Positions 56,865-63,218 of a stretch of 64,000 bases of DNA are shown piece after piece; the first letter of the stretch is position 1; every line of letters begins with the position of its first letter. Both the position numbers and the translations under genes were made by a program. Below the pieces are notes generated by a model. It was not told the DNA's origin. It saw only the letters and a list, made by a program, of their open reading frames with translations, and made no database searches. The DNA is from an uncultured Pelagibacteraceae bacterium (GTDB taxonomy: Bacteria > Pseudomonadota > Alphaproteobacteria > Pelagibacterales > Pelagibacteraceae): NCBI GenBank assembly GCA_902611405.1, contig CACLZL010000006.1, positions 1 to 64,000 on the forward strand, written 5' to 3'.

Positions 56865-57416
56865 TTATATTGTTTTTTCTTTAATTAATTTAGAAACTTT
56901 GTTTATTTGATATATTGTGTCAGTATTCATTGGGTTTATATATGAAGATTCTAAATAACTATTATAGGCTTTTTCGTACTCTTTCATTTCCATGTATACT
57001 TGTCCTTTTCCAATTAGAGCTCCAAAATGTCTGCTTTCAAGTTTTAAGACCATATCAATATCGTTAAGTGAATTTTTATACTTACCCATAAAATATAAAG
57101 ATGTTGCACGTCTATTCCAAGCTTCAGCCCAATTAGGATCTTTTTCTATAATTTTACTAAAAATCCCATATGCTTTTATATAATTTCCATTTTGAACCAG
57201 TCTTGTGCCTTCTTTTAAATCAATAGTTAATTGAAAATTAGATGGATGTGTTTCCCACAAATTCCATATGCTTTTTTCTAAAATTTTTGCTTCACTTTGT
57301 GAATTACAATCTTTTAACTTACTTAAAAGTTTGTTTAAGTTTAACTCATCTGTTTTTGCCGCTGAACTCAAACATACTGTTGCAATTATCAATAAGAAAT
57401 TAAGTATTTTTTTCAT
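56865..57416 (-). CDS. Secreted TPR-repeat protein
   Basis: A 183-residue protein with a signal peptide (residues 1-20, LLIIATVCLSSAAKT). Three or so tetratricopeptide repeats follow (about residues 75-175): GNYIKAYGIFSKIIEKDPNWAEAW, YFMGKYKNSLNDIDMVLKLES and MEMKEYEKAYNSYLESSYINP show the helix-pair pattern. It is probably a periplasmic or outer-membrane-facing scaffold, partner unknown. Similar small TPR proteins are common in alphaproteobacteria. Its start codon abuts the triple Pho-box-like repeat that faces phnX. Confidence 0.82.
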   Translation of the reverse strand: MKKILNFLLIIATVCLSSAAKTDELNLNKLLSKLKDCNSQSEAKILEKSIWNLWETHPSNFQLTIDLKEGTRLVQNGNYIKAYGIFSKIIEKDPNWAEAWNRRATSLYFMGKYKNSLNDIDMVLKLESRHFGALIGKGQVYMEMKEYEKAYNSYLESSYINPMNTDTIYQINKVSKLIKEKTI

Positions 57417-57445
57417 CTGTAATAAATTTGTAATATTTTTGTAAC
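57417..57445 (+). promoter_or_regulatory. Pho-box-like triple repeat upstream of phnX
   Basis: Half-sites CTGTAAT (57417), TTGTAAT (57428) and TTGTAAC (57439), spacers AAAT and ATTT: three near-identical units at exact 11-bp period, the best-conserved copy in the window. It faces phnX (start 57560, 114 bases downstream) and immediately precedes the divergent TPR gene's start codon. The remainder of the 143-base gap is AT-rich with no other signal. Confidence 0.75.
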
Positions 57446-57559
57446 ATTAATAAAAAAAGTTAAAATCTAAAAAAATTGCAATAAAATCAGTGTTTTTACT
57501 CAATTAAAGTTATAATTAAGTTTAATTATTAAATTCAAATCAAAGATTCGAAAAAACAT

Positions 57560-58357
57560 ATGAAAAATTCCAAAGTAGAGGCAATAATATTTGATTTAGC
57601 AGGTACATTAATAGATTTTGGAAGCCTTGCACCATCTCAAGTTCTTATTGAAATATTTAACAGGTTTGGAATTAAAATTTCTCGAAAACAAGCCATAGGA
57701 CCAATGGGTATCGAAAAACGAGCTCATATAAAAGCATTACTAACAACAAGAATAATTAATTTACAGTGGAAAAAAAAATTTAAATCAAAACCAACAGATA
57801 AAGATATTGATAAATTGTTTAAACTTTTTAATCCAGAATTAAAAAAAATAATTAAGAAACATTCAAAATTTATATCAGGAAGTAAAAATACTATAGATTT
57901 TATAAAAAAAAAAAAAATAAAAATAGGAGTCAATACTGGATATTCAGAAGAAATTCTAAAAGTTATATTGCCGGAATTAAAAAAACAAAGATTTATACCT
58001 GATGTATCATATAGTTCTTCTTACACCAAAATTGGAAGACCTTCTGCAGAAATAATTTATAGGATTTTTTCTGATTTAAATATAACCAAGGGATCAAATT
58101 GTATTAAAGTAGATGATACTATTCCTGGTTTACAAGAAGGATTAAATGCTGGAATGTGGGTAATAGGAGTAATATTTTCTGGAAATGAATTTGGCAAAAA
58201 TGAATATGAATTTAATAAATTAACCGACAAAGAAAAATTAAAAATTAGAAAAAAAATCTCTCATAAGTTTAAGAAAATAGGCGCACATTACGTAATTGAT
58301 ACAATTAAGGATTTACCGAAAATAATTGAAAAGATTGAAAATAAAATTATTTCGTAA
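57560..58357 (+). CDS. phnX: Phosphonoacetaldehyde hydrolase (phosphonatase) PhnX
   Basis: A 265-residue HAD-superfamily enzyme that splits the C-P bond of phosphonoacetaldehyde to acetaldehyde and phosphate. The nucleophile Asp12 is in IIFDLAGTLIDFG. The Schiff-base lysine specific to phosphonatases is at residue 53 in GPMGIEKRAHIKAL, the same number as in the characterised Bacillus enzyme. SGSKNTIDFI, VNTGYSEEI, GRPSAEIIY and KVDDTIPGLQEGLNAG complete the HAD motifs. The usual supplier PhnW (2-aminoethylphosphonate transaminase) is not in the window. A triple Pho-box-like repeat lies upstream. Confidence 0.9.
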   Translation: MKNSKVEAIIFDLAGTLIDFGSLAPSQVLIEIFNRFGIKISRKQAIGPMGIEKRAHIKALLTTRIINLQWKKKFKSKPTDKDIDKLFKLFNPELKKIIKKHSKFISGSKNTIDFIKKKKIKIGVNTGYSEEILKVILPELKKQRFIPDVSYSSSYTKIGRPSAEIIYRIFSDLNITKGSNCIKVDDTIPGLQEGLNAGMWVIGVIFSGNEFGKNEYEFNKLTDKEKLKIRKKISHKFKKIGAHYVIDTIKDLPKIIEKIENKIIS

Positions 58358-59006
58358 AAAGCATTTTTTTTATTACAAATATTGCTAGCAGTGCTCCTAA
58401 TAGCTCTGCAATTATAAAGAAAGGTGTATTTAAATAATTTATTCCGGTGAATGTATCTGTAAAAGTTCTAGCTATTGCAACAGCAGGATTTGCAAATGAA
58501 GTTGATGAAGTGAACCAATATCCAGCTGTAATGTAAAAACCGACACATGCAGCGGTTACAACTTTTCCACTTTTCATTGATCCAAATATAATTAAAATTA
58601 ATCCAAAAGTTGCTACTACTTCAGCAACAAATATATAAACTCCATCTCTTGTTTTAGATGATAACTCATAAATAGGTAATTCAAAAAAAAAATTTGCTAA
58701 ACCTACACCTGCTAGGCAACCTAATATTTGTGAAAAGATATAAATATGAATTAATTTTGATTTTAATCTTCCTGTAAAAAACATACTTAATGTTACAAAT
58801 GGATTAAAATGTGCTCCTGATATATCTGAAAATACAGTTATCAGAACAAATAAACCAGCTCCTGTTGCAATTGTATTTGCTAATAACATAACAGCAGTAT
58901 CGTTGGTAAGATTTTGAGCCATGATACCTGAACCAACAACTATCATTACTAAGAAGCAACTTCCTATGAATTCACTATAAATTATTTTTTTTTTACTATT
59001 TTTCAT
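58347..59006 (-). CDS. MIP-family aquaglyceroporin associated with arsenic (AqpS-like)
   Basis: A 219-residue channel (start ATG at 59006; an ATG six codons upstream would overlap arsC by 29 bases). About six transmembrane helices and two half-helix loops: the first pore box reads GAHFNPFVTLS, with NPF in place of NPA, the second SFANPAVAIARTFTDTF with a regular NPA and the conserved Arg. Coupling to arsC matches the aqpS-arsC arrangement known from rhizobia, where the channel lets arsenite out after arsenate reduction. Its 3' end overlaps the convergent phnX by 11 bases. Confidence 0.87.
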   Translation of the reverse strand: MKNSKKKIIYSEFIGSCFLVMIVVGSGIMAQNLTNDTAVMLLANTIATGAGLFVLITVFSDISGAHFNPFVTLSMFFTGRLKSKLIHIYIFSQILGCLAGVGLANFFFELPIYELSSKTRDGVYIFVAEVVATFGLILIIFGSMKSGKVVTAACVGFYITAGYWFTSSTSFANPAVAIARTFTDTFTGINYLNTPFFIIAELLGALLAIFVIKKMLFTK

Positions 59007-59451
59007 AGTTTTTAATCCAATCATTTATTCTGGTTTCTAAATTGGAATAAGTTTTATGTATTTCTGTTGAAATCAATTCCTCTTTATTTGGTTTATCACT
59101 ATTTTCTAACTCATTAATGATATGAACAGGATCTTCAATATCCCAATGTACTATCTTTTCAGGCGATGGCCAGACTGGACAAACTTCATTGCTAGCATTG
59201 TTACATACAGTAAACACCTGATCAAATGATGTTTTCTCATTCAAGAATTTGTTAAAGTTTTTTGATGACAGATTTTTTGTATCAAAATTATTTTCATTTA
59301 GATACTTAATGACATATTTATTAATTATACCTGATGGTTTGCTTCCTGCACTATAACCAATAAATCTATCCTTGTGATATTTGTTAACCACACTTTCAGC
59401 TAATATACTTCTATGAGAATTTCCAGTACAAACAAATAAAAGTTTTTTCAT
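58996..59451 (-). CDS. arsC: Arsenate reductase ArsC (low-molecular-weight phosphatase type)
   Basis: A 151-residue enzyme with the P-loop FVCTGNSHRSILAE (C-x5-R at residues 8-14) and the further redox cysteines in TVCNNASNEVCPVWP (about residue 82 and 90), the thioredoxin-coupled ArsC relay. It reduces arsenate to arsenite. It overlaps the downstream aquaporin and is divergent from the phnZ-like gene. Arsenate enters through phosphate transporters, which explains its place in a phosphorus-limitation island. Confidence 0.9.
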   Translation of the reverse strand: MKKLLFVCTGNSHRSILAESVVNKYHKDRFIGYSAGSKPSGIINKYVIKYLNENNFDTKNLSSKNFNKFLNEKTSFDQVFTVCNNASNEVCPVWPSPEKIVHWDIEDPVHIINELENSDKPNKEELISTEIHKTYSNLETRINDWIKNYEK

Positions 59452-59509
59452 TATTAACTTTTATTATTATAAATCATTTTTGCTAGACTTAATGAACACT
59501 AAATCTAAA

Positions 59510-59527
59510 TTGTAACAAAACTGAAAC
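59510..59527 (+). promoter_or_regulatory. Pho-box-like repeat upstream of the phnZ-like gene
   Basis: TTGTAAC-AAAA-CTGAAAC: two half-sites with a four-base spacer, ending 22 bases before the start at 59550; a further TTGTAAT follows out of phase by two bases. It lies in the 98-base divergent gap with arsC. Confidence 0.55.
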
Positions 59528-59549
59528 ATTTGTAATTTAAAAGAATAAA

Positions 59550-60101
59550 ATGGATATTAAGTCAAATATTATCAATTTATTTAAAATTATAGAAGATATT
59601 GGGTCGGACAAACAATATGGAAATGAAAAAGTTTCACAATTCGAACACGCAATTCAATGTGCTTTATTGGCAAAAAAAAATAATGAGAACCATTTTTTCA
59701 TCACCGCAGCTCTATTCCATGATATTGGTCACTTAATTAATAATGATAAAGAAGCCATCAAAAAAGGAGTAGATAAAAAGCATGAGAATTTAGGATCCCT
59801 TTTTCTTTCTAAATTTTTTCCAGAGGATGTCACAAGACTAATTAAAGGGCATGTACCGGCTAAAAGATATTTAGTTTATTATGAGAAAGGATATTATGAG
59901 ACTTTATCTATTGCTTCAAAACGAAGTTTGGATGTTCAAGGTGGTAGTTTTTCTGAAGAAGAGGCAAACGAATTTATTAAACAACCTTTTATGCAAGATG
60001 CAGTTAGACTAAGGAAATATGATGATCTAGCTAAAGTTAAAAATTTAGAAATTCCAAATATAAATTTTTTTTATAAACATGTAGAAAGCAGTTTTAAATA
60101 A
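59550..60101 (+). CDS. phnZ: PhnZ-like HD-domain oxygenase for phosphonate cleavage
   Basis: A 183-residue mixed-valent di-iron HD protein. The Tyr-x-x-Glu pair of PhnZ substrate recognition appears as QYGNE. Metal ligands are in QFEHAIQCA, ALFHDIGHLI, KKHENLG and IKGHVPAKRYLV, followed by SIASKRSLDVQGGSFSEEE and RLRKYDDLAKV, all matching PhnZ and its relatives. PhnZ cleaves 2-amino-1-hydroxyethylphosphonate to glycine and phosphate; related enzymes act on hydroxymethylphosphonate or trimethylated substrates. The hydroxylating partner PhnY is not in the window. It ends with an eight-base overlap with the MFS gene. Confidence 0.85.
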   Translation: MDIKSNIINLFKIIEDIGSDKQYGNEKVSQFEHAIQCALLAKKNNENHFFITAALFHDIGHLINNDKEAIKKGVDKKHENLGSLFLSKFFPEDVTRLIKGHVPAKRYLVYYEKGYYETLSIASKRSLDVQGGSFSEEEANEFIKQPFMQDAVRLRKYDDLAKVKNLEIPNINFFYKHVESSFK

Positions 60102-61266
60102 ATTTTTTTTTGTTTAGAAAAATTGCAGTTACGTTTCCAAATATTGCCAATATAAAAAATATAAATATTAACAAGTCATATCCCCCTACATTCCATATCA
60201 AGGAACCTATCCATGGCCCCAAAATACTCCCTATCATGTATAGCAAGGCTAAAATACCATGAACATTACCAAAGTTTTTTTGACCAAAAGCATCATTTTG
60301 AACTAAAGGTTTTAAAATAGCCATACTTCCATATGCTGCACTATTAAACAAAACAAATAAAAATGCTAAATAATGATTAAAATTTATGAAATACAAAAAA
60401 ATTGTTCCAAGTATGAGGGAGTAAAAACAAATTACAAATAATTTTATATTTGCTTTATTTCCCCCAAATATCATAACTAAAATTCTTCCCAAAACCTGTC
60501 CAGGTCCAAACATCGAAGCTGTCAGCACAGCTAGTGCTAGACTCAATCCTTTATCCTGTAGCATTGGAATTATATGGGTTGTAATAGCACCTGCATTAAA
60601 TCCAACAACAAATAATGAAAAACTAAATAACCAAAATCTATTGTCTTTAAGTATTATTAGAAGTCTGGAATTTTTATAAGTTTGTTTTTTAATTATTTTA
60701 AACTCTTTTTTAATTATATTTTTGAAACCAAAATAATTGGCTGGTGAACTAATCAATATGTTTAATAATCCAAAAATCAATACAGTAAACCTCCAATCAT
60801 ATTGTTCTGTTAAATAGGTTGCGGTAGGAAATGTATATGTGCTTGCAAATCCAGCAAACAAAGTAATTATTGCAATAGATGTTTTGGCCTTTGACTTTAA
60901 ATTAATAGTAATAAAACTAAATAGCATTGTATAAAGACATCCACCGGAGGTTCCGCTTACAAGCAACCAAGCAACTAAAAATTCAGTATATGTGTTAGCT
61001 AATGATAGATAAATTACACTTAATCCTAACAATATAGGACTTGCCCACATCATTTGAAAGCCAAGGTTTTTATCAACAAACTTACCAAGAATGGGTAACA
61101 ACAAGCTATGTAAAACAAGGCCAAGAGAGTAAATAAAAGTTAAATTGTTTCTTGAAATACCAAGTTCATTTTCCCAAGTTAATAACAGTGCTGAAAATAA
61201 GTACATACAGCTGCTGTAACAAAAGGTAACAGAAATACCTATTAAAAATGCTGGATAATATTTCAT
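60094..61266 (-). CDS. MFS transporter, substrate unknown
   Basis: A 390-residue carrier with twelve predicted transmembrane helices in two six-helix halves separated by a basic loop (about residues 190-208, KNIIKKEFKIIKKQ). The GKFVDKNLG segment after helix 2 fits the MFS loop motif loosely, and MFGPGQVLGRIL in the second half resembles the monocarboxylate/oxalate-type branch. It does not resemble ArsJ as I recall it. The position between phosphonate genes suggests import or export of a phosphonate-derived or arsenic compound, but that is only context. Confidence 0.82.
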   Translation of the reverse strand: MKYYPAFLIGISVTFCYSSCMYLFSALLLTWENELGISRNNLTFIYSLGLVLHSLLLPILGKFVDKNLGFQMMWASPILLGLSVIYLSLANTYTEFLVAWLLVSGTSGGCLYTMLFSFITINLKSKAKTSIAIITLFAGFASTYTFPTATYLTEQYDWRFTVLIFGLLNILISSPANYFGFKNIIKKEFKIIKKQTYKNSRLLIILKDNRFWLFSFSLFVVGFNAGAITTHIIPMLQDKGLSLALAVLTASMFGPGQVLGRILVMIFGGNKANIKLFVICFYSLILGTIFLYFINFNHYLAFLFVLFNSAAYGSMAILKPLVQNDAFGQKNFGNVHGILALLYMIGSILGPWIGSLIWNVGGYDLLIFIFFILAIFGNVTAIFLNKKKFI

Positions 61267-61280
61267 AAAAATTATTATTT

Positions 61281-61298
61281 CTTTAACATTTATTTAAC
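61281..61298 (+). promoter_or_regulatory. Weak Pho-box-like repeat upstream of the small secreted protein
   Basis: CTTTAAC-ATTT-ATTTAAC: correct 11-bp period and spacer, but the half-sites lack the TGTAA core, ending 22 bases before the start at 61321. Listed because spacing to the start codon equals that of the sites at 45359 and 59510. Confidence 0.3.
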
Positions 61299-61320
61299 AA
61301 ACCTAAGTTAAAAAAATATT

Positions 61321-61743
61321 ATGAACAAAATTTTATTTTCTTTTATATTTACTTTATCCACAATCACGTTTGCTCAAGCTGACAATCACGTAAAAATAAC
61401 AGAACAACAAGCTGGGAGTAGTTACTCGCAAAATACTGAGGATACATTTAAAAATGAGATAGGTAATTGTGAAGACCCTGGTGTACTTATGTTAAGAGCG
61501 ACTGTTAAAAATGATATATCAAGATCAAGTCCTGAAAATGCATTAGAAGCCGAAACATTAATGAAAGAGGGCATGAAGTTGTGTAATGAAAATAGAGTTT
61601 TTGAAGCAAAACTAAAATTAGAAGACGCTAAAACAACCGCTAGAGCAGGATTAGTAGATGGAGAGGATCCATCTGTAGCTAAAGTTATTGTTGACAATGA
61701 TGAGACACCAAAAGAAGAAAAACCTTGGTGGAAATTCTGGTAA
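61321..61743 (+). CDS. Small secreted protein of unknown function
   Basis: A 140-residue protein with a signal peptide (residues 1-20, cleavage near FAQADNH). The mature part is acidic and mostly helical with two cysteines (IGNCEDPG and MKLCNENR). A KEGMKLCNENRVFEAKLKLEDAKT-type helix resembles a single TPR-like hairpin. The C-terminus is a short charged linker ending PWWKFW, an unusual aromatic tail that could anchor to a membrane or partner. No family recognised. It stands alone between the MFS carrier and phnE genes on the opposite strand. Confidence 0.75.
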   Translation: MNKILFSFIFTLSTITFAQADNHVKITEQQAGSSYSQNTEDTFKNEIGNCEDPGVLMLRATVKNDISRSSPENALEAETLMKEGMKLCNENRVFEAKLKLEDAKTTARAGLVDGEDPSVAKVIVDNDETPKEEKPWWKFW

Positions 61744-61817
61744 AATAGATTTGTATCTTTTTAGATTCTTAAATTAAAATTTTATTAAAATATTTGATAA
61801 AATTATTTGAAATTTTT

Positions 61818-63218
61818 TTACCTTACAATTAATTGATCAGATCCAATCAATATTCTTCTAAGCCAAGCAGATAATCTGTCCATAAATATTACAACAGCTA
61901 AAACTAAAATTGCCATGTAGGCTACATTTTCAAAATCATTTCCAGTAGCTAGCGCACCTAAAAATTGTAACCCAATTCCTCCTGCACCCATTGCACCTAT
62001 AATTACAGCACCTCTAGTATTTGACTCTAAATAGTACAAGGATTGAGATACAAAAATTGGAAGTATTTGAGGAATTATACCAAATCTATGTTGTAGAAAC
62101 TTATTAGCTCCCGTAGATACAACTCCTTCTTGTTGTTTCTTCTCAGTATTCTCAATTGCTTCAGAATACAATTTACCTAAAGTACCCGTATCGGTAAAAC
62201 CAATTGCAAAAATTCCAGTGAAGGGTCCTGGACCAAAAGCTCTTAAAAATATTAAACTCCAAATTAAAAAATCTATTCCTCTTAAAGTATCAAATAATCT
62301 TCTCAACATAAATCTCAGAGTTTTAATTGGGGTAACGTTGTATGCCGCAAGAAAAGATAAGGGAAGAGCCATAACTGTAGCAAACATTGTCCCTAATACA
62401 GCCATAACAATTGTTTCAAGCATAGCCCACCAAACTCTACCGTGCATAAATGCGTCATTGTCTTTAATTTCTGTAAAGAAAAGTTTTAAATTAGACATTT
62501 CAGGAACAACTCTCTCATTAGAAAAAGTCAAACCTAGTGCTTCGAAAAAGGTATATGGTTCTAACGGACTTGAGAAATCAAACCAAAAATATTTCCATCC
62601 GATACTGTAACGATGAATTTCAACTTTTTTTGGATATACTTGAATTCTCTCATACAAAGTTGGTCTAAATTCAACTCTATTTTCTGTGATTCTAAAACCT
62701 TTTAAATCTTCTATGACCAAATCCTCTGAACCTACAAGGTAAGGTTTACCATTAGAATTTAATTTTATGGTAAAATCTCTCTCATATTTTGGAAAATTTA
62801 CAATCTCGACTTTATCTTTGTATAATATTGCCTTACCTTTATTATTAAACTCAACTACATTGCCAACATTATCAGAATTTTTGTAAAACCAATCTGGAAT
62901 TGATTTATCAAGATTATCTCTTCCATAAACACTTCTATAATTTCCTTCAAAAGCTATTTTAATATCCTCATGATTTTCCCATTTCATTGTTACATGATCT
63001 TTGTGTGCATATGTGTCTAAGACAAACATAGCAGCATTTTGTGGTTTCCATTTTTTTGGGATATCAACAACATCTAAAGTAAAAAAACCTACTATTAAAT
63101 ATACTAAGACGAGAAAAAAAATTATTTGGCCTCTTAATCTACTCTTTCTGGCTTGTTTAAATGTGTCAGGAAATAATTTACGAATATTTTCTCTTTGAAT
63201 AGCTAAACTAGAACTCAT
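61818..63218 (-). CDS. phnE: Phosphonate ABC transporter permease PhnE (long form)
   Basis: A 466-residue permease. After a cytoplasmic N-terminus and one transmembrane helix (about 31-49) comes a long beta-rich soluble segment (about 60-245) with no transmembrane helix. The transport core follows: MLETIVMAVLGTMFATVMALPLSFLAAYN, RGIDFLIWSLIFLRAFGPG, the EAA-type loop and the hallmark GAMGAGGIGLQFLGAL (about residue 420). Simple PhnE proteins are about 260 residues; long versions occur as the second PhnE in alphaproteobacteria. It overlaps the upstream phnE by four bases. Confidence 0.92.
   Translation of the reverse strand: MSSSLAIQRENIRKLFPDTFKQARKSRLRGQIIFFLVLVYLIVGFFTLDVVDIPKKWKPQNAAMFVLDTYAHKDHVTMKWENHEDIKIAFEGNYRSVYGRDNLDKSIPDWFYKNSDNVGNVVEFNNKGKAILYKDKVEIVNFPKYERDFTIKLNSNGKPYLVGSEDLVIEDLKGFRITENRVEFRPTLYERIQVYPKKVEIHRYSIGWKYFWFDFSSPLEPYTFFEALGLTFSNERVVPEMSNLKLFFTEIKDNDAFMHGRVWWAMLETIVMAVLGTMFATVMALPLSFLAAYNVTPIKTLRFMLRRLFDTLRGIDFLIWSLIFLRAFGPGPFTGIFAIGFTDTGTLGKLYSEAIENTEKKQQEGVVSTGANKFLQHRFGIIPQILPIFVSQSLYYLESNTRGAVIIGAMGAGGIGLQFLGALATGNDFENVAYMAILVLAVVIFMDRLSAWLRRILIGSDQLIVR

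Noticed and set aside
62218-62610. 130-codon open frame on the plus strand inside phnE
   Set aside because: Antisense to the conserved PhnE core, with no recognisable domain and no ribosome site.
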